NCBI GenBank assembly: GCA_031772625.1
Contig: CM062819.1
Coordinates: forward strand, 822,779,503-822,843,502
DNA from: Pinus tabuliformis
Taxonomy: Eukaryota; Streptophyta; Pinopsida; Pinales; Pinaceae
Reading direction: 5' to 3'
Length of the DNA: 64,000 bases
Positions 35,216-46,743 of this stretch are shown here, one piece after another; position 1 is the stretch's first letter, and each line of letters begins with the position of its first letter. The notes below the pieces were generated by a model. The model did no database searches. It was not told where the DNA came from and saw only the letters and a list, made by a program, of their open reading frames with translations. The position numbers were made by a program, and so were the translations under genes.

Positions 35216-36570
35216 ATGTTGGGCCTCAAAATAGTCCCTATTCTCACTCCATTATTCACCAATACCTTCACATTACTTCCATATTACCTTCATGTCACCT
35301 CCATTCCACCTCCACATCATTACATTTACCTCATCATTGGGTTATAACTATGCTTTTTCAAAGTTTATTAGTTCTTAACATTTTTAAGTGGCTTTATGGT
35401 TAAACTTTAGAAAATAATAAGCTTATACTTATACCTAACAATTAGAATGAGTTTGTTGACATGTGTAGGTACAAAGGAAGCTTCCAAGGCATCTTTATGT
35501 GGCACTCTATGTTCAAATTCGAATTTGAGGAGATCATGGACCTCATGGAGGATAGGGTTATCTGTCACCACTGGTTGAGAGATATGTGGATTTGAAGAGG
35601 GAATAGTGGATCATCATTATGAGTTTGTTATCATAGCTTTTGTATAAAAAGGAGTGTTATCTCCTTCATTTGTAATCTTCATTTTGTAATCTTAGTATCT
35701 TATAGGTTGGTAATGAGAAGTTAGATTGGAGAATCATTGTAATGGTTGTAATTTCAATTTGCAATTGATGATGAATATTATGAGTTTGTTATCATAGCTT
35801 TTGTATAAAAAGGAGTGTTATCTCCTTCATTTGTAATCTTCATTTTGTAATCTTAGTATCTTATAGGTTGGTAATGAGAAGTTAGACTGGAGAATCATTG
35901 TAATGGTTGTAATTTCAAATTGCAATTGATGATGAATAAAACGAAGCTTCTTTGATCCTTTACATTTGACTTCTCTTTTGGTGTGCTTGTGAATCCTTGG
36001 AAGGATCTCCATTGCCTAGCAAGTACACTTTTATTTTGGTAGGCTTTTATTTTATGTTTGTTTGTAAATTTCATTAGATTAAATTATTAGGTTCATATAT
36101 TTGAAATATTAATGAATGACCTTTCATAAGAAAGTATTAATGTTCCTTCAATGAATCTGATTTGTTATTTAATGTTTGATTTCATTAGTTTAAGTTTCTA
36201 ATTTATATGCTTGAGATATAAATGAATAGTCTCTTGTAAGAGAGCTTTAATATTTCATGCAATCAATCACAATTAGGTTTTGTTGATTAAGATGATTAAA
36301 AATATTAATGAGCAGTCTCCTGTAAGGGAGCTTTAATATTTTTACACTTATCACAATGTCTTTTAATTTTTAGATTTCATTTTGTTAAATGACTGAATAG
36401 TTGTTGGAGATCCCAATGAAAGACCTCTTGTAAGGGAGCTTTGGCATTTCTTCACCTAGCTTACAGTTTAGTTTGTCTCTAAGTCCATATATGTTGGATG
36501 ATCCTCGAAGGTTACTTAACCGGATTGATAGTAATGAAACTCTAATTTGCATCCACATTTTAGACCAAAC
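35216..36570 (+). repeat. 3' LTR of the gypsy-type element
   Basis: Begins TGTTGGGCCTCAAAATAG after a polypurine tract and ends TTTAGACCAAACA, about 1,355 bp. It holds a promoter motif TTGTATAAAAAGGAG in two copies and repeated TCTTGTAAGGGAGCTTTAAT motifs (36225-36450), which look like a diverged internal array. Confidence 0.75.
35614..35937. repeat. 162-bp tandem duplication covering the LTR promoter
   Basis: The block from TTATGAGTTTGTTATCATAG through CAATTGATGATGAATA occurs twice in direct succession (about 35614-35775 and 35776-35937) with only two or three differences. It duplicates the TATA motif and start region. The second copy is followed by AATAAAACGAAG, a possible polyadenylation signal. 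The near identity shows a recent duplication. Confidence 0.9.
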
Positions 36571-36988
36571 AATGATCTTGAGGAATAAGCTTAGACCCAA
36601 CCAGATGTCAAAATTTGATAATATTACCAATTACTTCATGAGGATCACCCAGACACAAGATTAGCTTGCAATCGTTCGGCAAAAGGTGGAGGGTATAGAT
36701 CTAATGAATGTGGCACTAAACGGTCTCCCAAAATTATGGGAACCATTTGTCAAAGGAATCTACGCCTAGGACCACCTTTCCAATTGGGTGAGGCTTTGGG
36801 ATGATTGCAACCAAGAAGAGACTTGGGAGGAGTTTTAAGATCAGGAAGCAAGAAAATGAAGAGGATAAACTAGCCTTGGCCTATATGGCTAAGCATGGCA
36901 ACGAAAAGGGTTCCAAAGGAAACAATGAGGGGACAGCCTCTTAGCCAGGTAAGAAGGACTTGAGTAAGATCAAGTGTTTCAATTGCCA

Positions 36989-38905
36989 TGCTGCCACACA
37001 ATCTAGCAAGCGTCCTAGGAGAGGTACCTAAGGGACAACTACTAGACCAGAATGGCAACAATTGGACAAAGATCCACTGTCACCTCAATCAGTGCCACCT
37101 GCTCTTTATGGACTTTCACCGATGGCAGGAGTCCCTGTATGAAGGAAATCACCAATGATGATATGATCAATGACAAGGTATGATGTGATTTCCAAGGCCC
37201 ATTCAAGGAAGAGGCCCAAATAAAAGCTCAATGCTTGAAGAGAAGAAAAAGGCTCTCCAAGAAAGACCTATGAAGAGACCTAGACCTAGGGTTTATGATA
37301 TTCAAAGACGACAAGGAGACCTAAGGTCAAGGCTCCAAAGATGATTAGGGCTACTCAAGAAGCTTTGTATCATGATTGTATATCTTTATATAAGCTTTCG
37401 CTATTCTTGAGAAGCCTAGAATGGGACCATACATGACCTAGGGTTTATGAATAACAGTGCAAGGAGACCCTCCAAGAAGCTCATTAGGTCAAGGTAGTGT
37501 AGAGAAAGGGTTTTAAATGAATTATTCCACTGAATACTATGTGCAAAAAAACCCTCAAGAAGACCTCTCACCGAGACATTCAAGATGATTTCCAGGAATA
37601 CAACTAGGGCTTGAGTTTTCTCACAATCCAACCATGGGAATTGCCTCAAATTTGGCGGACAGCTAGAGGAAACACCAGTGCAGTAGCATGTCCAAGCAGT
37701 TTTGCAAGAGCTCCTCTCTAATGCAATTCGCAGGAGGCCCTAGTTGGCCATCTAGGGAAGGGGCCGAAAAAATTGGGAGGTGAAAAAGAGTAGAGAAATG
37801 AGGTGATCACCAAATTTGCTTGGATCAGTGCCTTTCCCTTGGGATATCGAGTCTATCTGATTCGAAATTCGACTAAAATTTGTCTTCAAGGAGGCTAGAT
37901 TGTGATGCCCTAGCTATCACTCTTTAGCATTTACCCACTCAAGGTCAATGGACTTTTATGGAAGGAAAACAAGTAATATCCACTAGTAACATTCATCTAC
38001 TTGCCATTCAATGAGTAACATGCACAAATTTGCAATCTAACAATCTTTTCAATGATATTCAATAATTAGGACACAAAATAAATAGCTAGTTGTAATAATT
38101 TCACACATTAGACATTTTTCATGCAAAAATCTTTAAAAAGATTACTTACAAAATAAGAAGAGATATATCCAATCCAAGATCAAGATAGCAGCTCCAAGAG
38201 GGAACAAAATTCCAGCTCCCAAAAATATCGAAATGCATTAGAAGAGCTCCAGTAGACAATCCAAGGAAAAAGTGTGAAATTCTTAAGAGTGAGATCCAAG
38301 AAGTGATGATGATGTTTGATACAAATGAGGCTCTAATCTATTTATATGAGCCTCTAAAAGTTTTAATTAGCCTAAGATACCCCTAAATTTACTTTAATGT
38401 GCAAAATAACAATAACTTTGGTGACAAACCCACCAAATAGCTAATAAAGTATAAGATAAGCCATCCAAATGAAGCTGAAATGATGTAGCCATGGTGTAGG
38501 AGGGTCGTTGCAAGGCCTAATTGAGTCCTCAAGGTACCATGATGAAGAAGAAGGCTCCTTGAATGATGGTCAAGGGGATGGCCCATTGATCTCCAAGTAA
38601 AACATCATGTGGTGCTCCAAAGTGGCTTTTGGGCACAAGTAGTGGTCTCATGGATCTCTTGGTGTAAGATAAGCCTGTAGACTGCTCCAAATGAGGGCAT
38701 GGAAGATGGTGTTCTCGCTTTCATGTGTCAAGGATGAGACAAACCTCTTATGGGCCTCGGATCAGCTGCCAAACCCTATATACAATGCTAAGCTAGTTGG
38801 GGACACTGACTTTGGTGACAGTGAATTTTTGTCACATTGTCATTTGGTCTAGTCGTTGTCCCTTAGGTACCCCTCCTAGGACCCCTATTAGATTGTGTGG
38901 CAACA
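36989..38905. mobile_element. 1.9-kb element with long inverted repeats, TG/CA ends and 5-bp duplication
   Basis: The left end reads TGCTGCCACACAATCTAG and the complement of the right end reads TGTTGCCACACAATCTAA. The inverted repeat continues for about 110 bp, including GGTACCTAAGGGACAAC, at roughly 78% identity. TGCCA flanks both ends (36984-36988 and 38906-38910), and the copia zinc-knuckle sequence resumes exactly at the right-hand copy, so the boundaries are firm. No transposase frame is present; short frames (for example 37416-37649) carry no motif. Long inverted repeats suggest a DNA transposon, but 5-bp duplications and TG/CA ends do not fit hAT, Mutator, CACTA, PIF or mariner. The superfamily is unresolved. 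Confidence 0.8.
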
Positions 38906-39740
38906 TGCCACAAGAGTGAGAACTATGCATCTTAGTGTTCAAAGAGAGTATGAAGCGAAAGGGGATGTCGCAACAGGCCATAGCATCAGCAGAGGTTCAG
39001 CTTGATGAGTTTGCAACAAAATTCAAGGACTTCTCATTTGTCTCTCGTCTATCTACAAGCACCAACATCAAGAGTGCTTGGTACCTATATATTAGTGCAT
39101 CATGCAATATGACAAAGGCATAGGAGCTATTTAGCAGTCAGACAAAGAGTGACTCAAATTTACATGTGGAACTTGGTAATGATGTCAAGTATGTAGTGAA
39201 GGGGGTTGCAATTGATAAGTTTCAACTAGAGTCAAGAGGGATGTTGGAAGCGAAAGATGTGTTATTTATACGAAGATTGACGAAGAAATTGTTGTCAATA
39301 TCAAACATGAAGAACAAATTATTTGAGGTCATATTCAAGAATGGGTAAGTGCTAATTCGTCCAGAGGAGTCTAGTTGATCTGTAAACTATCATGAATATT
39401 CCACTGGATAGTTCATCACAACAAATCTGATAAAATTATAGTTAAAAATTTGAAATCTACAATATAAAGGTTTATTTCTCTTTAGAGTTTTGGATATGTA
39501 TATTATTGTTTATTGTGTATGCATGCAAATTATAATTATGCAGAAAATACAAAACAGCAAAATAAAAAATCACAAACCACAATTGACACAGATATATCTT
39601 ATGAAACCCTTTCGAGTTCAAAGAAGTAAGGCCTGTTGAAATTGTAGCTATGGTCAGCCTTCATAAAATTATTTATTATCATTGTACTTGAGAGGAACAA
39701 AATTATTATTGTTTCAAGCATGTTCTTCATGTTTTTGATT

Positions 39741-40695
39741 TGGTCAAAATGTTTTTTTGTAAAGAATAAATTTATTATTTTTATTTATAATTTCAAGTGG
39801 CTGCACAAGTGCTAAGTCAACCCTTCTAGATGGTCAAGTCGGTTTGCCTAAAATCACACCCATTTGGATCATCTAAAGGCTATATATGGAGTTCAATTCG
39901 TTCTCCTTGGCAAGCAATTTAATCACTCAAGCATCTCTCATTCGTTCATCTATGCAAAGGTCTTCTAAGAAATATTCAAGGGTTAGATCAAGCAAGAAGT
40001 CCCTTTTTCTCTCTCGTTGAAGTTTGTACTAATTCGTGGCACCTGTGGAACAAGTCTGAGGTCTGGAGTTCTTGTGAAGAAGTCTGAAGTCTGCTCTTTG
40101 TCCGAGTTTCATGTCTCTTAAAGATTAGTCTCTAGGTTGAGTCCTAGAGAGGCATTATATGTCTCTTGTTTTGTGATCTGAAGCCTTATATTGATCTGAG
40201 ATTGGAGCTAACTCGGGCCTATAATTAACCTGAGATCTAAGCCACTTCAGAACTATGATTGGTCTGAGTTTTGGTGCCTCCATTGATCGATAATCAATCC
40301 AAAGTCTGAGCCTCAACGGGAAGGAGATCCAAGCTTAGTTTTTTGGGAGAGGATCAACCTCTCGTTTGTGATCTTCTTGGAAAACATTGTGAAGAAGACC
40401 TTAGCGCTTGTGGAAGCCATCTTGATTGGTCAGTATTGTCTATGTCTTGATGTCTTGCTCAAAGATCTCTTTAAGGAAAGGGTTGTTGGGTTTTTACTCC
40501 TTGTGGGTTTTCCCTAGATAAAATATTGTCTCTTGTTATTGTGCACTGTGATCTCTACTTTCTTGTCATTGTTATTGGTTGAATTTTTTAAGTGTAATTA
40601 TTTGATGAAGAAGAATTAAAAGAAGCCCTAATAATTCACAAATAATTATCAATAGTTTAGAAATAGTGCTTTTACACATTATACTTGGTTTTTTT
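39741..40695 (+). repeat. LTR of the satellite-bearing family, plus orientation
   Basis: Starts TGGTCAAAATGT and includes GGCTATATATGGAGTTCAAT as promoter. It ends near ATTATACTTGG. It matches the minus-strand copy at 31595-32821 in several blocks spread over its length. The two copies are in opposite orientation and quite diverged, so they are separate insertions. Flanking DNA (39380-39740 and 40700-41326) lies between pieces of the copia-type element and shows no gene. Confidence 0.55.
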
Positions 40696-41543
40696 TAAGA
40701 AGGTCTATGGCCTGTGGGCAACTAATAACTATAGTGCACAATTCCTCTCTTTGTGCTCTCTCTCGATCCTTCTCGGCTACTCTGCTCTTCTATGGAACAA
40801 GATGCACTCGAAAAGAATGGAATCTCTTTTCCTCCTAGTGGCCCAGTTATAGCATAGCCCGATAGCGTAATAGTGGTTAAGTTTGACCCATTCAACTCTT
40901 AACTAGAGTTACAATATTGACTCATCTAGACTCTTCTTCATCATGATCACGTGGATAGCCCATTTTCCATGAGTAATGGGGCGTGACGTGGCATCCCCTC
41001 AAATTATGGTGGTCAAAACATGAAGGTCAATTTCCAAGTGGCATAACTTTTGCATACATATCCTAATTGAGACAATTCTTGCACCATTGGAAAGGTCATG
41101 CGTGTGGAATAGGAAAAATAAGGTGCAGTGCTAAAGCAGCAAAGTTTGACCCCCAAAAAAGAGCCATTTGATGCCTCAAAATGCTCCTAGAATGTTTCAA
41201 ATCTCAATCTGCCAAACTAGGTCCAGCTAATAAAAATGGTCTTGTGAGTTTATTCATCCACTTTTTCCACTCTAAAAGCATCAAGATGGATGATAAACAA
41301 TATAATGATCCAATTTGGATTACTAGCCCAGACTCAACAATGGCCATCGGGCTTAGAGAGAACAACTTATACAGGTTGACAGGCAAACCTATTCAAATAT
41401 TGTCAAATGCTCAGGAGCATGTGGAGGCCCTTAGGAGCATATTCACAAAGATCAGAGCTTTGAAGAAGGACATTGTGCTAAGACCAAAGGGACAGCCAAT
41501 TATAACATGCTCTTTAAGAAGTACATCCCTCGCTAAGAGAAAG

Positions 41544-42293
41544 TGTTGATGTTTGTAGCTCGGGCAGTGCTTCTACACAAGCCTAAGTGTAGGTTTGTAG
41601 AAGTCGCCTAATGCACCCTTGACCTTAGCAATTACTTTAGCGATTAAAGTAATTTCACTTTATAAGAGAAAAGTGAGTTAATCTAATGAAATGCAAAAGT
41701 TTTTGCAATAGTGAATTAGATGAATCTCAATCGTTGATCTCAAGTGAAGTGAGATCTAACCTCAACCATCAATCACTTTGCAGATTAGGGTTGTGGATTT
41801 GGTCATAACTCAAGCTTATAAAAGAAAGGCTAAACCAAGGGAGAAGACACACAAGACATCTTCAACACAAGAAACGATGAGAGTGAGATCTATGTGGTTG
41901 AATGGAGAAGGACTTCCATTCAAGTGTGCTGGGTCTATGGAAGGTGCAAGGAACAGCAAGGGAGATCCAAATCAGCCAGGTTAGACTGAACGACAAATCT
42001 AGGGCTTGGTCAGCTGGATGAGATCCAGGTTCATTGTTGTATATGTAACTTCCTCAGTGGGTTATTTTCCCCATAAGGGAGCCCAAGTATGTATTCAGTT
42101 ATTAATGAAGAACCGTTGATTGGACAAAACATTTGTGTGCCCTTATGTGATTGAAATTTGAGATTGGTTGTGTTATTTGCTTCTATTGAATATTTTTGTT
42201 TATGTTAAGATCCCAAGTCTGCTTTTATTCAATAGATCTGAGATAATCTACTAGGAAACAAGTTAGCTAGGTTAGTAGGTTTAGAATTTAACA
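41544..42293 (+). repeat. LTR of the gag-protease family (copy A)
   Basis: A 750-bp repeat beginning TGTTGATGTTTGTAGCTCG and ending AGAATTTAACA. It contains a promoter motif CTTATAAAAGAAAGGC at about 41815. Its reverse complement aligns with 49045-49785 throughout. Just upstream of it is the family's short tail and a purine-rich tract. Confidence 0.8.
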
Positions 42294-42299
42294 AGAGCC

Positions 42300-43330
42300 A
42301 CAGTGGGGTCACAAAAGGACATTATAGACGGAAAATGACTACTCACAAGATCCTACATGTGGGATTGTGGTGGCCAATAGTGTTTAAGGCCAGCAAGGAC
42401 TATACCAAGCACTATGATGTACGCCATCAAGTACGAAACCATCAAGACGTGACCAAATGCCATTGCACCTAATAGTAGCATTTCAACCATTCAAGAAAAT
42501 CGAATGTTCATATCGTAGAACTCATTAATCCCCCTACTTGCCACTTGAGAGCAAGATACATCATCACAACCACAGATTACCTCACAAGATAAGCAAAAGT
42601 TGAACCAACCACAAGCTATTCAACAAATACAACAGATAAGTTTAATTTGGAGAACATCATTGCCTGGTTTGGATGCTCACACAAACCAACAAGTGACCAT
42701 CAAAGACACTCCTTAAACAAGATGAATGTAACGTTAACATACAAATTCTTGATAAAACGTCACACAAAAAATCCCTACCATCCACAAGCTTATGTAATAG
42801 TAGAGGGCTTTAACAAGATCCTGGAGAATGAGCTAAAAAAGGTTTGTGTTGTAAATAGAGATGATTGGGATAAGCAAATACTGACAATTCTATGGGCATA
42901 CACGACAACTATCAAGACATTAACACAATATACCCCATTTAGCTTTTACAACATAAAAGCAACAATACCTATAAAGTTTCTCATCCTCACTCTCATTATT
43001 GGCACTGCCATCGCAACAAAAATGACAAAGGAACAGTTTGTCCCAAACAAGCAACAAGAGTTGTTGTGATTCAAAGAAGACAAGTTTCTCACTCGATACC
43101 ATTAGACTATGTACAAAAACTTGAGAAAAGGCTTGGCAAGATCACTACATCAAACACAACCTTTGATGAAGGAAACTTTGTACTTTTGCACCACAAAAAA
43201 TACATCAAGTATGAAAGTAAATTACAAATGCCCTAGCTAGCTTCATTTTTAATAAAATGGAATATCAAAATTTGTCCAATTGGCCCCAATGGATAGACTA
43301 CTCCAAAAAGGGGTGTGTGAATGGCACGTC
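42300..43330 (+). mobile_element. Ty3/gypsy integrase relic
   Basis: Begins with an EGHYRRKMTTHKIL-like motif, the zinc-binding start of gypsy integrase, with WWPIVFKASKDY after it. The frame at 42647-43069 (140 residues) covers the core and C-terminal part (HPQAYVIVEGFNKILENEL, ILWAYTTTIKTLTQYTPF). A chromo-like or barrel tail resembling LQMPWLAPF..KW follows to about 43330. This matches the Tat-type gypsy layout. The upstream pol parts are not seen because the copia-type element lies directly to the left. It is a broken fossil. Confidence 0.82.
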
Positions 43331-46300
43331 CCTAAAACATTTCATTCCATCAACAGAATGGAGTTCAATAGAGTTCATTCCATGCAATTTCTTTTCAATC
43401 AATAAGCTTCAACCCTATAGTTAACCAAGTCAATTGAGTCACACAGGTTATAAAGTAAGTTGTGTCAGTGTTTTTTAAAGTCAACCAAGTAGGTAGGTAT
43501 ATGTTCAATCAATCGAATCATTGTGCTATTGCAAACGGTCAAGTCAATACTATCTCACAATGATCAAGTCAATAACAATTGGAAGTCAATAGAGTCAATC
43601 AAGAAATTCCAATGAAGATGATCTCTTCAATAAGCATGGAACATGCAAAGGAACCATGGGTGCCATCATTGTAAAGATACCACAAAGCTAGTTCACACAG
43701 TCACTGAAATTCACGGATGTAAAGTCATGCAGAAACAAAGAACAAAATAATGTGCTCTACAAATTCTCTCAACTGCAAAGGACTCTACTAGTGTCATTTT
43801 TTCCTCAATGAATTTATCAAAGGCACTAGTGAAGCATATAGAAAGGTCAACCCATTCAATCTTTGCTTCTTTCTATTAGCAATGTTCAATTGAGAGCACT
43901 AAAGTGTTGTAACCTAGTCCCATGAAAGCACAGCCCAATGTCCACTACCTTCAAGCACTAGAGTATCAAAAAAGATCATGACAATATGAAGACACATCAC
44001 AATGCATTCAACGACTAGTATAACAGGATACTCAAAGTAACAATCTTTAAAATATCCTTACTAAGCATATCATCAACCACTATCAACAATGGATCAAGTT
44101 TGAGCCCACAAAAGACAATAGCTATGCCACATTGATTATTGAGGAAGCAAACAAAATTGAAGTAAACCCCTGTCCCATGACTCGAATGAAGATGTTGTGA
44201 GCACGAGAATTGAAAGCTAACTAAGAATTACAATGTTGAGAAAAGAAGTTGCCAACTTCTTTCAAAAAACGAATTTTAATACCACAAAATTGAAGATTTG
44301 ATATGGTTTCAATCCTTCTCCTCCACCGCATAAAACAAAACTCAAACTAACTCAAACTCACTAGAAGAAAGAGTTAGTATAGAGTTGCAATTGGATCAAA
44401 CCATGAGGCAAAGAAATAACAAGGATCAAGCCCTCAAGCTCCTTCACCATTCAAGATGCCAAAGGAACTAGAGAAGGTAATTGAGGGTAAAGACATCTAC
44501 ACAAATAACGAAGTTATGGAGGGTATCAATCAAGTAGTTGAGATGATAATGGGGATGCTAACCATTGAGAAGCTTGTAATGCACCCCCCAAAGCTGGCAT
44601 AAGAACCTACCATGACAATTCCAAGCACCACCACATTGGGCACAACCTAGAAAGCACCATTTGTGCCAGAAGGCATGCCTAAGCAAGCTACAAAAATCAC
44701 AATTTTGTCAAATGACGAGGACAAATTACAACAAACCATTTGTCGAGCTAGAAAAAACAACTCAAGCTAAGGAAAAGATGAAAGGGACACAAGAACGCCC
44801 TAGAGAGACATGAACTCGTCAACAACAATCACAAGACCCCCCACCCCATGCAACAGCCAACATGATAGACCAACAAGCAAAGTCATGGGAGTTAAAAGGA
44901 ACCATAGGTGGGGATGAAGGACAACACCCACACAGAAGCCCACACAAAGAACATACTAGGGAAAGCTTGAGACAAGAGGAACAAGGACAGGACAAGGAAG
45001 CAGAGATGGTAGATCAAGGAATGGTTGACCCATTGTTCCCAAGTTAGTATCAAGAGAAATTGGCACATATTGATAAGGACATACCAACTTCACTAATGGA
45101 TTTCAATGCAACCACAGTGATCATTGAAATGCTGATGAGTAACTCCATCTACATTTTTGCTATTCTTGAAAAGAAACAAAGAACCATCATATAATGCAAT
45201 ACATCACCATTGACACACAAGAGGATATACAACACAATGTTATGGCTATCAAGCAAAAACAAGGACGAGGGGACTAGAAACACCCACCGCAAAGCAAGGA
45301 CATCTGTGTAACATATCTTTTCCCTTGGTTATGATTAATTCTTTAACCAATCTCCAATCCAATGCTTCATAGTCGATGGGCATAGTTACAATGTCCTCAG
45401 AGGATTTGGTCAAAGCACATCAATCATCAACCATGGATATTAATAAGCAACGCCTTGCAATGGAAAGGCAATCCCTTCAGACACAAAGGGAGCTCTACAT
45501 CACACATAACCAACTTCAAGATGCCTTGGAGAACAAAGAATAGTTGTGCCAAAAGAACCAAGTGCTTTCTAGGCAGATTGGTGATATCCACACCAAGCTC
45601 TCTCACATGTGGCTCACAACACAAGAAGTCAATCTTGAAATTGTACCCATCACACCAAGCCAGGCTCTATTACAATTACTTAACAAAGTCCATCTATCCT
45701 ACTCAAGACTTGAAAAATGTTTTGTGACACTCGAGCTTGAAGAAGACATAAAGGCAATTGGGTGACACATAGACTAGGTCATTGATAGATAACATAGAGC
45801 CACTAGTCTAGCAACTTGAGCACACAAAGTTAAAATTCAAAGTTGCAATAGAATAAAGCTCTAGAGTACACTTGGACATCACATACTAAGCCAAAATCAA
45901 GTAGTAGTGAGAAGCCCTAGTGCATGTTACTCAACAAATGATTATTAGCTTGCAAGCAAAACCAAAGAACATGGTTGGTTAATCTTGAGACAACTTGACA
46001 CAAGCAATAGGAAACTGATCAACTAGATGAAGAGATGGATCAACTTTTCTAGGCTGCAAACAAGGTACAACAAAAATTCAGTCCCTCAAGCAAGATGCAG
46101 CATATAAATGCAAAGATTGAACAATTTCACCAACACGAAGTGCACAATAGTGCGAGCTTCCAAGCCAACAACACCAAACAAAGACAAGAACCAACCATTC
46201 ATAGTGGGACCCAAATTGCTACTGTAAAAGCAGTCCCAAGGGCTGGCCACCTTTGAAGAGTTCCAATAAGTGGCAAAAGTTGATGAAGTGACAAGTCAGC
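43331..46300 (+). mobile_element. Probable 3' extra region of the gypsy element
   Basis: Nearly 3 kb of Gln/Lys/Thr-rich sequence follows the integrase on the same strand. Around 45435-45765 a frame reads as a coiled coil (LCQKNQVLSRQIGDIHTKLS and neighbouring MERQSLQTQRELY). About 44455-45050 holds another polar, Pro/Gln-rich stretch. Tat-lineage gypsy elements often carry an additional region between integrase and the 3' LTR, so this is a natural place for it. The function of such regions is not settled. It is heavily broken, and the downstream LTR was not identified. Confidence 0.45.
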
Positions 46301-46400
46301 GGCAAGGCAAACTATAAGGATCCATAATTCTCTTAATGTAGAAACCTTGGAGAAGCTTACAAATTCTTAGAAAGTCAACTATATAAGTTTTGGGATATTT

Positions 46401-46743
46401 TGTAAAAATATTCATATTTTTTAAGATTTTATGTAGTTTCTAGAAAATTTTGGTGATTTTTAAGTAAATTAATTTTATCCTATCGAATTTGGGCAAATCA
46501 TTTTTAGAAAATAAAGCAAATTGATGAATAATTATTGGAGAAAATGGAAAATCAGCCAAATAACATACGTTGTGTAAAAATATTCATATTTTTAAGATTT
46601 TATGTAGTTTCTAGAAAATTTTGGTGATTTTTAAGTAAATTAATTTTATCCAATAGAATTTGGGCAAATCATTTTTAGAAAATAAAGCAAATTGATGAAT
46701 AATTATTGCAGAAAATGGAAAATCAGCCAAATAACATACTTTA
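46401..46743. repeat. ~172-bp tandem duplication
   Basis: Copies at 46401-46572 and 46573-46743 differ at only a handful of positions. Each begins TGTAAAAATATTCATATTTT and ends ATCAGCCAAATAACATAC. Near identity implies a recent duplication. Confidence 0.92.

Larger units (their letters stand above)
32822..36570 (+). mobile_element. Gypsy-type non-coding LTR element (LARD-like)
   Basis: A 3' LTR at 35216-36570 and a 90-bp remnant of the 5' LTR at 32822-32911 share the segment from TCCATATAT through CATTTTAGACCAAACA. A primer site TTGGCGTCGTTGCCGAGGAGG follows at 32915, close to the tRNA-Asp type of Tat/Athila elements. A polypurine tract TTTGGGGGTA precedes the 3' LTR. Internal DNA (2.3 kb) shows no gag or pol; a 113-residue frame at 32972-33313 is unrecognised. 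The element lies within the gag of the copia-type element that resumes at 36571. The 5' LTR is incomplete, so no target duplication could be tested. It is a broken fossil. Confidence 0.72.
36571..42293 (+). mobile_element. Copia-type gag-protease element, interrupted by nested insertions (copy A)
   Basis: Pieces in order on the plus strand: gag (36571-36985, RNKLRPNQMSKFDN then CFNCH of the zinc knuckle); a protease region (38935-39365, ELGNDVKYVVKGV and EAKDVLFIRRLTKKLLSI); a short tail (41327-41543); and the 3' LTR (41544-42293). Copy B at 49045-51170 shows the same parts in the same order, running from protease into the LTR without reverse transcriptase or integrase. The family therefore looks like a gag-protease-only (TR-GAG-like) lineage. 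Insertions within copy A are the gypsy-type element ending at 36570, the inverted-repeat element at 36989-38905, and DNA at about 39380-41326 holding another family's LTR. It is an old, broken fossil. Confidence 0.75.

Noticed and set aside
31595-40695. The two satellite-bearing LTRs (31.6-32.8 and 39.7-40.7 kb) as the two ends of one element
   Set aside because: They are in opposite orientation and well diverged, and what lies between belongs to other families.
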